A stretch of DNA of 17,613 nt from CAYHSY01 sp964359435 (GTDB lineage: Bacteria > Patescibacteriota > Minisyncoccia > UBA6257 > JAUSGH01), in assembly GCA_964359435.1 (NCBI GenBank), contig CAYHSY010000016.1:1-17613 (forward strand), given 5' to 3'. This document shows, one piece after another, positions 6,919 to 14,255 of the stretch. Both the position numbers and the translations under genes were made by a program. A model generated the notes under the pieces. That model saw only the letters and a program-made list of their open reading frames with translations. It did no database searches and had not been told where the DNA came from. The stretch's first letter is position 1. Each line of letters opens with the position of its first letter.

Positions 6919-7718
6919 AATTTGCCGGCTTTGTTTTCCGCGATAACACGCGCCATTTCTCTGTAAATATCAACGTTTTCTGCTTGTATAACATTCAGCG
7001 AATTCAAGGCCAGGACCGCGGCCAGGGGGTCGTTATCATAGTCGCGCATGATTTCAAAGATTTTTTTGGTGGCGGCTACCGAAGCAATCTGTTTTTTGTG
7101 AGCCGGCGCCAGCGGCTCCGGTACTGCGAGTCCGTAAAGCCGCGCCATGTAATCTCCGTAAATGCCCGCCAACTCTCCCGCCGCGCCCCGCGGATCGGAT
7201 GTCGCCTCCGTTTGTGGTGCCCGATTTTTATAAATCTGGGCCAGGATTCCTAAAAACTTTTGGAGATAGGCATCCAATGCTTCAGGACTCCGATCGGCGA
7301 TGACGGACAAGTCGGTGTCATTTATTTCCGGCTTTAGAGCTTGATAATTAAAATTATCCGCCCCATCTTTCAAGTAGTTATTGATTATTTCCGAAACGTC
7401 CGGCGCCCTCAGTTTTTTAAGACCCTCGTCCAGAACCGGTCCGGTTGGGTTTTCGTTTATAAGTTGTTTGGAAATGACTTCGGCCAATGCTTGCGTGGAA
7501 TTTTTTTGGGCGGCTAGATCTTTTAATAATAAATCAGCGGCTTCTTTGGCCCCCGCCGCATCAAGAGTGGCGACTATAGCCGGGGCGGTCGGCTTGGTCG
7601 GTAACCCGGCGTTTGTTCTTTCGGAATCGGTGGAAATTAAAGCAATAAAAACACCGAGGATTATGGGTAATCCAAGTATCAAAACCACCTTCGAGCCAAT
7701 TTTTAAAAACTGGAGCAT
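6915..7718 (-). CDS. Membrane-anchored protein at the head of the T4SS operon, function unknown
   Basis: A protein of 267 residues. One hydrophobic segment at about 10-30 (KVVLILGLPIILGVFIALIS) looks like an uncleaved anchor. The remaining 235 residues are helical and soluble, contain no cysteine, and are presumably outside the membrane. The gene is first in the cluster. It starts about 36 nt downstream of a likely extended -10 promoter, and its TGA stop overlaps the next ATG (ATGA), so the two are translationally coupled. That TGA is read as a stop here argues for the standard code. I do not recognise a family. Its constant company with the exported 559-aa protein suggests that the two act together. 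Confidence 0.68.
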   Translation of the reverse strand: MLQFLKIGSKVVLILGLPIILGVFIALISTDSERTNAGLPTKPTAPAIVATLDAAGAKEAADLLLKDLAAQKNSTQALAEVISKQLINENPTGPVLDEGLKKLRAPDVSEIINNYLKDGADNFNYQALKPEINDTDLSVIADRSPEALDAYLQKFLGILAQIYKNRAPQTEATSDPRGAAGELAGIYGDYMARLYGLAVPEPLAPAHKKQIASVAATKKIFEIMRDYDNDPLAAVLALNSLNVIQAENVDIYREMARVIAENKAGKL

Positions 7719-7728
7719 CTATTGCCGC

Positions 7729-7769
7729 ACACGCATTTTTATATACGCGTGTACCTTATTATTATAGCA
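7729..7769 (-). promoter_or_regulatory. Extended -10 promoter and leader hairpin for the T4SS operon
   Basis: On the minus strand TGC-TATAAT lies at 7769-7761, a textbook extended -10, about 43 nt before the first ATG. No good -35 is visible. The short leader contains ACACGC (7747-7752 complement) and GCGTGT (7729-7734 complement), which can form a 6-bp stem just before the start codon. Confidence 0.6.
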
Positions 7770-7815
7770 GCCCGACTTGTGGAGAAGGTGTTGATAAGGA
7801 GTGGAAAACCCCAAT

Positions 7816-8592
7816 CTAAAAATTATTAGAGAGTTGCAGCAACTGTTCCACGCTTAATTCTTGAGCTCTAGTTTTCTCACCAAAACCAACTTTTTCTAAA
7901 ATGGGTAGAATTGCGGCTTTTTCTAATCCATACCTTTCGGCTAGGTTGTTCAACAGCGTCTTTCTTGGCTGTTTGAACGCCGCGTGGATGAGCTTATAAT
8001 AATTATTCAATTCCTCTTTCGCATATTCGTATTTCGTAGCCAATTCGATTATAGCTGATTCCACTTCCGGCGGCGGGTCAAAATCCCCAGGTTTCAAGCG
8101 GAAAATAATGGAAATATCGGCCCAAATCTGCGTGGCGGCGGCTAAAAGATTCATTTTTGGCGGTCTGGCCGTCACTCGTTCCGCTACTTCCTTTTGGACC
8201 ATTAAAACCGCCATCTGTGGCGGATTATCTATCTCCCCTAATATCCGGAGCAGGTGTCCGGTGATATAATATGGGATATTTCCGATTATTTTCCAGTTTT
8301 TGGGTAATTTGGCCAAAAACTTGGGATTTTCAAGGATTTTCAGGGCATCGCCTTCGATAATTTCCGCTCCGCTACGACTTTTCAACAAGTTATCAACAAG
8401 CGCTAAATCTTTTTCGATTGCGATCAGTTTTCCGCTTAAATCCTTGATTTTATCGGCTAATGGCTGGGTCAAAACTCCCTTACCAGGCCCGATTTCCACC
8501 ACAAAATCACCTTTTTGCAGGTTTAAAGCCGCTAGAGCCGCTTCCACCGCTTTAAGATTTTTCAAAAAATGCTGTCCAAGAGGTTGTCCCAT
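7816..8592 (-). CDS. ksgA: 16S rRNA (adenine1518-N6/adenine1519-N6)-dimethyltransferase
   Basis: A protein of 258 residues, full length for the family. It opens MGQPLGQHFLKN, as KsgA proteins do. The SAM-binding glycine loop EIGPGKGVLT is at about 33-42, and the acidic residue that binds the SAM ribose is in AIEKD. The catalytic motif NIPYYIT (family form NLPYxI) follows, then VQKEVAERV, and the C-terminal FKQPRKTLLNNL that contacts rRNA. KsgA/RsmA dimethylates two adjacent adenines in helix 45 of 16S rRNA late in 30S assembly. The start lies 7 nt after the helicase stop, so the two genes are probably co-transcribed. A 16-bp palindrome sits in the junction, and no Shine-Dalgarno site is present. 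Confidence 0.96.
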   Translation of the reverse strand: MGQPLGQHFLKNLKAVEAALAALNLQKGDFVVEIGPGKGVLTQPLADKIKDLSGKLIAIEKDLALVDNLLKSRSGAEIIEGDALKILENPKFLAKLPKNWKIIGNIPYYITGHLLRILGEIDNPPQMAVLMVQKEVAERVTARPPKMNLLAAATQIWADISIIFRLKPGDFDPPPEVESAIIELATKYEYAKEELNNYYKLIHAAFKQPRKTLLNNLAERYGLEKAAILPILEKVGFGEKTRAQELSVEQLLQLSNNF

Positions 8593-8593
8593 A

Positions 8594-8609
8594 TTACGAT
8601 TAATCGTAA
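8594..8609. repeat. 16-bp perfect palindrome across the uvrD stop
   Basis: TTACGATTAATCGTAA is its own reverse complement. It covers the helicase stop codon (8600-8602) and ends 1 nt before the ksgA ATG. In RNA it could form only a short hairpin; as DNA it could be a dimer-binding site. Function unknown. Confidence 0.6.
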
Positions 8610-10435
8610 CTTATATAGTCCTCGTCCTCAAACGAGGCGAGCGTTCGTCGGCGGTTAGGCGAGAAATCCTTATATTCGGTGAGTTCCGCCGGTATTTCAT
8701 ACAAAAATCTGGACGGTGTGCCGTAGAAGGTAAGCGTCAATTCTTTCCGCGCGCGAGTCATGGCTACATACATCAATCGCCGCTCCTCCTCCAGTTCTTC
8801 GTCTTTTCCAATTGATCTTTCGTGCGGTAAAAGCCCCTCGGAACAGCCGGCTACGAATACTTGGTTGAACTCCAAGCCCTTGGCGGCATGGGCCGTAAGG
8901 AGTGTCACCACGGTTTTAGTAATACCCTTGGAATCGGGCCTGCCATTCGGCAGATCAACGGAAGCGACTAACGATACCTGTTCCAGAAAAGCATCCAGCC
9001 CCAAGTGATCAAAGGTTCCGGCAAAAGCAATAAACTCATTGACGTTTTCCACCCTCTCGTCGCCGTTTTTTTCTCCACGGATATAATTTATGTAATCCGT
9101 GGTTTCCAGGAAAAAATTTATAATATCAATTATCTTGGCGGTTTTACCGAGGGCCGGCAGTTCGGTTAGGAGCGCGGCCGCTTCGCCCTTATTAAAATTT
9201 TTGCGGATCCGTTCGGCTGCCAGTTCATTTTGCGGATTTGCCGCGTATTGGAAGGCCGCCAGCAGGTCTTTCACCTCCATGCGGTCATAAAAACGCAGTC
9301 CGCCGTAGATGCGGTAAGGGATGCCATTTTGCATCAGCGCGTGTTCGATGGCGCGGGATTGGGCGTTGGTGCGGTAAAGAATAGCCACCTCCGGATTGGC
9401 GTTGGGGTTGCGGAACAGCGCCATGACGCGCCCGACAATAAAATATGCCTCGTCGTCTTCGCCGTTGAAGCCGTTGATGATAATTTTCGAACCGTTTTCG
9501 TTTTGCGTCCAAAGTGATTTAGGTTTTTGGAGCGTGTTGTGTCCGATTAGGGCCGAGGCCGCCGCGATGATATTGCCAGTCGAGCGGTAATTCTCTTCCA
9601 GGGTGATGACGGTTGCTTCCGGCCAGTCCTTGTCGAAGTTCAAAAAGTTCCGGAAATCTGACCCTCTGAACTTATAAATACTTTGGGCATCATCTCCAAC
9701 GACGCTTAAATTATTATGCGTGCCGGCCAGCATTTTTATCAGCCGATATTGCGCGGCGTTGGTGTCCTGGTATTCGTCCACCAACACATGATCATAACGG
9801 TTGCGATAGTTCCCGAGGAGTACGGTGTCTTTGGAAAGCGCCACCACCACTTTGGTTAAAAGGTCATCGAAATCGAAAGCGTTATTGCGGGCGAGCGCGG
9901 CTTCATATGCTTCATAAACATCGGCCGCAAGGCGTGAAAACGGCGACAACTCGGCGCGGAGATCGTCTATGTCCAGCAGCTCGTTTTTGATCTTGGAAAT
10001 CTTGGCGCCAAAAGCGGCCGGATTGTATTTTTCTTTCGGGATATTCTTTTCTTTGCAAATTTCTTTTATAAGACGCTTGGAATCATCGTCGTCGAAAATT
10101 GAGAAACCGGCTGTTCGGCCTAGCCGGATTGCCTCGCGCCGTAAAAATCTCGCGCCCCAAGCATGGAAAGTGCCCACATAGGGCGCGTCCGATGTCCGAT
10201 GTCCGCTGTCCGATGTTGTAAGAAGTTTTTCTACCCGCTCTTTCATCTCGTTCGCGGCTTTGTTGGTGAAAGTGATGGCGAGGATTCTTTCCGGCTTGAT
10301 GCCATTCTTGATCAAATGGGCGATGCGGTGTGTTAAAGTGCGCGTTTTGCCTGATCCGGCTCCGGCAACGATTAAAAGCGGCCCCCGGGGGTGTTTTACG
10401 GCTCGTTCTTGCGGTTGATTGAGATTCGGGTCCAT
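8600..10435 (-). CDS. UvrD/PcrA-type superfamily 1A DNA helicase
   Basis: A protein of 611 residues, about 100 shorter than Escherichia coli UvrD or Bacillus PcrA. All helicase motifs are visible: Q motif LNQPQERAV; Walker A GAGSGKT (about 25-31); Ia ITFTNKAANEM; Ib GTFHAWGARF; Walker B VLVDEYQDT (about 217-225); III VVGDDAQSIYKFRG; IV LEENYRST; V TLLTAHAAKGLEF; VI ERRLMYVAMTRARKEL. These proteins unwind DNA 3' to 5' in repair and replication. The missing length is mainly in the 2B domain (about 400-500) and the C-terminal tail. Between motifs Ia and Ib a short insertion, TSDSGHRTSDA, is encoded by a 7-nt repeat array. The ATG at 10435 lacks a Shine-Dalgarno site. A possible -10, CATAAT at 10450-10445, would give an almost leaderless mRNA. 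Confidence 0.95.
   Translation of the reverse strand: MDPNLNQPQERAVKHPRGPLLIVAGAGSGKTRTLTHRIAHLIKNGIKPERILAITFTNKAANEMKERVEKLLTTSDSGHRTSDAPYVGTFHAWGARFLRREAIRLGRTAGFSIFDDDDSKRLIKEICKEKNIPKEKYNPAAFGAKISKIKNELLDIDDLRAELSPFSRLAADVYEAYEAALARNNAFDFDDLLTKVVVALSKDTVLLGNYRNRYDHVLVDEYQDTNAAQYRLIKMLAGTHNNLSVVGDDAQSIYKFRGSDFRNFLNFDKDWPEATVITLEENYRSTGNIIAAASALIGHNTLQKPKSLWTQNENGSKIIINGFNGEDDEAYFIVGRVMALFRNPNANPEVAILYRTNAQSRAIEHALMQNGIPYRIYGGLRFYDRMEVKDLLAAFQYAANPQNELAAERIRKNFNKGEAAALLTELPALGKTAKIIDIINFFLETTDYINYIRGEKNGDERVENVNEFIAFAGTFDHLGLDAFLEQVSLVASVDLPNGRPDSKGITKTVVTLLTAHAAKGLEFNQVFVAGCSEGLLPHERSIGKDEELEEERRLMYVAMTRARKELTLTFYGTPSRFLYEIPAELTEYKDFSPNRRRTLASFEDEDYISYD
10184..10218. repeat. 7-nt repeat array inside the helicase gene, 5 units
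   Basis: Five heptamers: cgcgtcc, gatgtcc, gatgtcc, gctgtcc, gatgttg. They encode the extra peptide between helicase motifs Ia and Ib. A weaker run with the same period (ttgtccg, ttatccg, tcgcctg) occurs at 10471-10491 in the leader of the LysM gene. Confidence 0.85.
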
Positions 10436-10447
10436 TTATGGTATATT
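10419..10447 (+). promoter_or_regulatory. Promoter of the LysM/M23 gene
   Basis: TTGAGA (10419-10424), a 17-nt spacer, then TATATT (10442-10447), with TGG directly before it as an extended -10. It overlaps the first codons of the divergent helicase gene. The same TGGTATATTAT string occurs before tRNA-Lys. Confidence 0.72.
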
Positions 10448-10494
10448 ATGTAAGTATTACCTGGCGTTGATTGTCCGTTATCCGTCGCCTGTCT

Positions 10495-11559
10495 ATGCCT
10501 GAAATTATAACCGAAAAATGGAAATCCTTACAGCGCCTTCTGGGGCGCCTTCAAGAAGCGACTGGTTTGATACCAGTGGTTATTATTTTTACCGGGCTCA
10601 TCGCGCATTTCAGTTTGGAAGCCAATTTGAAAAGCGCGTTGGCGGAGGACCTCGGTTATACTCCGGGTCGCGGTGCCTTTTACATCTCGGTGCCGCTCGC
10701 GGGGCGCTCGGAAGGCGCCCTGGTTGAAAATACCTCCGCCCCGGATGAAGAACCCCTCCTGATGGAAAGCGCGGACGTCGGTTATTTAATTATTGAAGAT
10801 TCGGCGCTTTTGAATACCGGGAATCCTTTGAGCGCCAACATCGTTCATCGGGATGGTTTGATGGTTTATAAAGTCCAAAAAGGCGATACGCTTTCCGGTA
10901 TCGCCGCGAATTTCGGCATTTCTTTGAACACCGTCTATTGGGCTAATAAAGATATTAAAAGTAATTCTTTGCGTTTGGGTCAGGAGATTGTTATCTTGCC
11001 GATCTCCGGCGTGATCCATCAGGTGCAGACTGGCGAGAGTCTGGATACGATCGCCGCCGTTTACAACGTGCCGGAGTCGCGCATCGTCAGATACAACGCC
11101 AGGGTCCTATCCAGGGGTCTTGCGGCCGGCATTAATTTGATTATTCCCGACGGCAAACCGCGCGAGAGCATCGGCAAGACCGCTTCGGCGCTTCCTAGTT
11201 TTCCGGGTTATTATGCTCTCCCCACTACCGGTTGGAACTGGGGTAAGTTGCATAACTTTAACGGAGTAGACATTGCGAATGGCTGCGGTACGCCGATTTA
11301 TGCCGCTGCCGAGGGGTTGGTGTCAGAGGTCCGGTCCGGCGGTTGGAATGAGGGTTATGGCAGTTATGTGATCATTGAGCATCCCAATAATACCCGTACC
11401 CGCTACGCGCACAACCAGAGGAACGTTGTCTCCGTCGGAGATTATATTCTACAGGGCGACACCATCGGCTACATCGGCAATACCGGCTTGACCCACGGCC
11501 CCACCGGCTGCCATGTGCATTTTGAAGTGATGGGAGCCAGGAACCCGTTTGCTAAATAA
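10495..11559 (+). CDS. Membrane-anchored LysM-LysM-M23 cell-wall peptidase-like protein
   Basis: A protein of 354 residues from ATG 10495. A TTG at 10471 would add eight residues, but those come from a 7-nt repeat and there is no Shine-Dalgarno site to favour it. One membrane segment lies at about 24-42 (GLIPVVIIFTGLIAHFSL). Two LysM peptidoglycan-binding domains follow at about 124-169 (YKVQKGDTLSGIAANF) and 173-217 (HQVQTGESLDTIAAVY). An M23/LytM domain occupies about 250-350. Zinc-site elements are LHNFNGVD (D259), RYAH (H306) and HVHFE (H340, H342). The usual HxGxD reads FNGVD here, with a histidine two places earlier. It is expected to cut or bind peptidoglycan cross-links at the cell surface. 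Its last codons are repeated downstream. Confidence 0.9.
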   Translation: MPEIITEKWKSLQRLLGRLQEATGLIPVVIIFTGLIAHFSLEANLKSALAEDLGYTPGRGAFYISVPLAGRSEGALVENTSAPDEEPLLMESADVGYLIIEDSALLNTGNPLSANIVHRDGLMVYKVQKGDTLSGIAANFGISLNTVYWANKDIKSNSLRLGQEIVILPISGVIHQVQTGESLDTIAAVYNVPESRIVRYNARVLSRGLAAGINLIIPDGKPRESIGKTASALPSFPGYYALPTTGWNWGKLHNFNGVDIANGCGTPIYAAAEGLVSEVRSGGWNEGYGSYVIIEHPNNTRTRYAHNQRNVVSVGDYILQGDTIGYIGNTGLTHGPTGCHVHFEVMGARNPFAK

Positions 11560-11585
11560 GATCCGAACGCGTTGCCGATGAAATT
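11544..11585 (+). repeat. 42-bp direct repeat, copy 1 (covers the LysM/M23 stop codon)
   Basis: Begins cccgtttgctaaataag and ends gttgccgatgaaatt. It matches 11707-11748 at 40 of 42 positions. Both differences are transitions. It contains the final codons and TAA of the peptidase gene. Confidence 0.88.
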
Positions 11586-11647
11586 TTGGTATTTCAAGAC
11601 GCGAGCAAGAAGATGTACCCTCCGGGTACTTCGAGTGCGAGCAACGC
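11569..11647. other. Structured intergenic segment, possible branched RNA fold
   Basis: GCGTTGC (11569-11575) pairs with GCAACGC (11641-11647). Inside are GAAAT/ATTTC (11580-11584 with 11591-11595) and GTACCC-tcc-GGGTAC (11615-11629). The result is a three-way junction on paper. GCGAGCAA occurs twice (11601 and 11637). No gene is seen in 11560-11803. Confidence 0.45.
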
Positions 11648-11685
11648 AGAAATCACAAAATTTTGTAGCGACCCGGAGAGATTTT

Positions 11686-11720
11686 ATTTGGTAAACGGGT
11701 TCTAATCCCGTTTGCCAAAT
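11686..11720. repeat. 14-bp hairpin made of an inverted copy of the peptidase 3' end
   Basis: ATTTGGTAAACGGG (11686-11699), a 7-nt loop TTCTAAT, then CCCGTTTGCCAAAT (11707-11720). All bases pair, one as G-T. The left arm plus loop start is an inverted copy of the last codons of the LysM/M23 gene. No T-run follows on the plus strand, so it is not a standard terminator. Confidence 0.8.
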
Positions 11721-11748
11721 AAGATCCGAACGCGTTGCTGATGAAATT
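11707..11748 (+). repeat. 42-bp direct repeat, copy 2
   Basis: The second copy, starting 163 nt after the first. The codons for PFAK-stop are kept: the alanine codon changes GCT to GCC without changing the residue. Confidence 0.88.
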
Positions 11749-11753
11749 GTAAA

Positions 11754-11782
11754 GGCCCATTCGACATCCCGTCGAATGGGCC
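11754..11782 (-). terminator. Hairpin terminator of the 721-aa gene
   Basis: A perfect 12-bp stem, GGCCCATTCGAC/GTCGAATGGGCC, with loop GGGAT on the minus strand, followed by TTTACAATTT. The T-run is interrupted, but the stem is strong. An outer GATGAAAT/ATTTCATC pair flanks it. Confidence 0.75.
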
Positions 11783-11803
11783 CTCTGGATTTCATCCCCT
11801 TTC

Positions 11804-13969
11804 CTACGCGGTGGCCTCCATCTGTTTGGGGGCCTCTGCGTCCGCCTGCGTCGGGGTCGCGGGCGGCTCGCCATCCGCCGGAACATCCGGCGGCGCGTCC
11901 ATGACCGGCGTAGTCGGAGCAGTTGCCCGCTCCAACTCCGCCTCTTCGTAGTGCTGGGCGATGGCCTTCTCCAGTTTGTTGAAGGCATCACCGAGCGTGT
12001 GTCTGCCGGCGGCCTTGACCGCGTCGCGCACGTGCTTCAGCACGTCCACGACGCTTCCAGTCCCCCCAAGGGCCTCCAAGGCCTTCTTGAGGTGTCCACC
12101 GGCGGGCTTCCCGAGGGCGTTGCGGTTGGAGCGCGTGAAGACCTTCAAGGTTTCCACGATCTCTTCGTCGCCCTTTTTGTCGGCGAAGTCCTCCCACTTG
12201 AACCGTGGGCTCTTCTTGTGAGCCACGGCCTCAGTGGGGGCGGGCTTTTTCGGTTCCGGCTCCGGCTCCGGGGTTGCCGCCTGCGTCGGTTCCTGGGGCT
12301 TCTGCTCCAGCTTGGTAGCCGGAACTTCCGCCTTCGGCTCCGCCACGGACTTGCCCGCCTTCTCCGCCAGCCACTCTTCGTAGCCGGCCTTTCGGTCGGT
12401 GTTCAGGCGATTCTTCATTTCCTGGACGAGCTCCGTGAAGCCCCCACCGAGGGACTCCGCGATTCTCGTGAGCTGCTCCCTGGTCAGGTGGATTGGGAGC
12501 AATTTCTGGACTGCCCCACAGAAGATGAGGATGAGGCGCCGCGTCTCGTCCGAGAAATCATCCCACCGAGCAAGCAAGACCTCCTGCTTGAGCCAGCGAA
12601 CGACATCCCGGTCGGTATCCCGCAACACCACGTCCTCCTTTTGGAAGGGAGGCCGTTGCGGTTTGGAGGCCTCGTCCTTCTGCTGGCGGAAGTGCTCGCG
12701 CACTCCCTCCATCAGAGCGTCCAGTCCATTGGCGATTTCATCGGAGAGCCCCTTCTGGGCCTCGCAGAGATATCCGAGGGGCGTCGCAACCTGCGCGCCC
12801 TTCTTGATCTCCGCGATTGCCTGAATGAGCTTTTTCGTCACTTCCGGCCCCACCGTGAGGCCGTTTCTGTTGATGAAAATTTGGATTGCCCGGACGATTT
12901 CCGGTTCCGGCTGTTCCTTCACCGTCACGCTTTCGCGCGCGGGTTTCAGGGCCTTTGGCTGCGTCTCCTTGGTAGGGGTCGCCGCCTGGGGCGCGGACAT
13001 CGCCTTCTCTTTGACCTCCAAGCGCTTATTGCGCTCGGCGTCATGGATTCGGCGCGCCCACTCCGGCAAGTGCGGGGGGACCACCCCCATGATGGCCTCC
13101 AGGCGCTGCTTCCCGAGTAGCAGCACCTGCTTTTCTCCCTCTGGCAGGTTCGGGAACTCCGGTCCTTCAATGTGGGCCTGGAGTTCCTTCAGAGCTTCGG
13201 GGAGAAAGTCGTTCAGAAAGTATTTGGCCACTGTTTTGGCCAACGACTGCCCAGGATCCACCTTGAATCCGGGGCAACCCTCCAAGATCAGCGCGATGTT
13301 GTTGAGCATTTTGCCCTCCAGATAGAGGGCGGCGAGCATCGGTTGGAGTTTCCTCTGCTCCTCCTCGGTGAGTTTTGTGAGGAGGTAGCCGTGAATCTCC
13401 ATCGGAACATCGCGGGGCCAGGGGTCCGCCTCCACTCCCGGGCACGCGTTCATGATGAGCGCGCGCGCCAGCTCATGTTGCAGATCCCTCGCCATCCGGT
13501 GATTTTCGTCGCGGAGGTTCTTGAGTTTTTCCTCCGTTGCCAGGATTTCTCCGCGGGTTGTCCTGGGGTTTTCACCCAGACTCGCGAGTTCGTCCTCGGT
13601 CTGCTTGATCTCGGCCTCTTTGTCCTTGTTGGACACGAAGGCCGCTTCGCTGCGTAGCGTGTTGACGAAGGCCATGGGGTTGCCCCCCGGGCCTTCCTGC
13701 GCCTTGTTGATGGCGAGGAGTTCCTTCTGAACCCCCGTGATTTCAGCTTTCTTGGCGCGCAGGTTCTTGAGTCTGTTGTGCAGCACCTGCGCCATTCGAG
13801 GCAGGACGAAGGCCTTCTTGACGAAGGCGACGAGCCGCTCCACGATGGCACTCCACCCCCCTCCTTTCGCGACGGTCTGGTCGGACTTCTTTTGCGACTT
13901 GCCCAGGGCCGCATTTGCGACCTCTAGGGCCTTGGCCATCCCATCGGAAACGAGATTTCGGGTTTCCAT
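11804..13969 (-). CDS. Large helical repeat protein, function unknown, GC-rich
   Basis: A protein of 721 residues with no family I recognise and no signal peptide or membrane segment. About 55-165 is charged and probably coiled-coil (IKQTEDELASLGEN). Residues 170-183 and 226-239 are a repeat (ALIMNACPGVEADP and ALILEGCPGFKVDP). Three helical modules begin near 355 (PEIVRAIQIFINRNGL), 454 (RDVVRWLKQEVLLARW) and 602 (EEIVETLKVFTRSNRN) and appear related. They are separated by Pro/Ala/Glu-rich linkers at about 325-350, 545-585 and 680-721. Base composition is clearly richer in G and C than the neighbouring genes. A Shine-Dalgarno site, GAGGTG, lies 5 nt before the ATG at 13969. The long antisense reading frames across it are a by-product of its GC content. 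Possible roles (scaffold, surface or effector) are guesses. Confidence 0.82.
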   Translation of the reverse strand: METRNLVSDGMAKALEVANAALGKSQKKSDQTVAKGGGWSAIVERLVAFVKKAFVLPRMAQVLHNRLKNLRAKKAEITGVQKELLAINKAQEGPGGNPMAFVNTLRSEAAFVSNKDKEAEIKQTEDELASLGENPRTTRGEILATEEKLKNLRDENHRMARDLQHELARALIMNACPGVEADPWPRDVPMEIHGYLLTKLTEEEQRKLQPMLAALYLEGKMLNNIALILEGCPGFKVDPGQSLAKTVAKYFLNDFLPEALKELQAHIEGPEFPNLPEGEKQVLLLGKQRLEAIMGVVPPHLPEWARRIHDAERNKRLEVKEKAMSAPQAATPTKETQPKALKPARESVTVKEQPEPEIVRAIQIFINRNGLTVGPEVTKKLIQAIAEIKKGAQVATPLGYLCEAQKGLSDEIANGLDALMEGVREHFRQQKDEASKPQRPPFQKEDVVLRDTDRDVVRWLKQEVLLARWDDFSDETRRLILIFCGAVQKLLPIHLTREQLTRIAESLGGGFTELVQEMKNRLNTDRKAGYEEWLAEKAGKSVAEPKAEVPATKLEQKPQEPTQAATPEPEPEPKKPAPTEAVAHKKSPRFKWEDFADKKGDEEIVETLKVFTRSNRNALGKPAGGHLKKALEALGGTGSVVDVLKHVRDAVKAAGRHTLGDAFNKLEKAIAQHYEEAELERATAPTTPVMDAPPDVPADGEPPATPTQADAEAPKQMEATA

Positions 13970-14255
13970 AGTAGCACCTCGTTACTGAAGTTGACGCCGG
14001 CGTTTCGCCACACTTACCGAAACATTCGGCAAGATCTGTGATTAAACGCCACCATTTACCCCTCCCTATCTATATTAAGGAGAGGCCCCGGCTCTTGATA
14101 GTTTCAGCCATCAGAAATCCGGACTTGAAGAGGAAAATGGAAAACTGGAGAACGAAAAAAAGAATGGGAAAACCAAGAAACTACTACGGTTTTCAACGAT
14201 CTATCTTTTCAGACCATCTTGGGGCCTTTCTCCCAACTAACGATCTGTTGCCTCC
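13970..14255 (-). other. Long 5' leader of the 721-aa gene
   Basis: From the predicted start point (about 14249) to the ATG is about 280 nt with no convincing gene. GGGAGAAAGGCCCC (14234-14221 complement) can pair with GGGGCCTCTCC (14089-14079 complement) over a distance of about 130 nt. CCGAA-tgt-TTCGG and GGCG-aaa-CGCC hairpins lie close to the Shine-Dalgarno site. No known riboswitch is recognised. Confidence 0.5.

Noticed and set aside
6915..6920. Recoded UGA (glycine) as in Absconditabacteria and Gracilibacteria
   Set aside because: UGA ends the 267-aa gene in an ATGA overlap, and all other genes read well with the standard code.
11690..11716. T arm of a tRNA or tRNA-like RNA (GGGTTCTAATCCC)
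   Set aside because: No acceptor, D or anticodon arm can be drawn around it, and position 57 would be a pyrimidine.
11686..11720. Rho-independent terminator of the LysM/M23 gene
   Set aside because: The stem is strong but no T-run follows on the plus strand. It is better explained as an inverted copy of the gene end.
11544..11748. Complete integrated element with att sites
   Set aside because: Only 121 nt lie between the repeats and no integrase or other mobility gene is present, so only the repeat itself is claimed.
11951..13120. 389-codon open frame on the plus strand opposite the 721-aa gene
   Set aside because: It is antisense to a gene with its own promoter, Shine-Dalgarno site and terminator. 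The GC-rich composition keeps the opposite strand open, and its translation is a low-complexity run of Leu, Arg and Gly.
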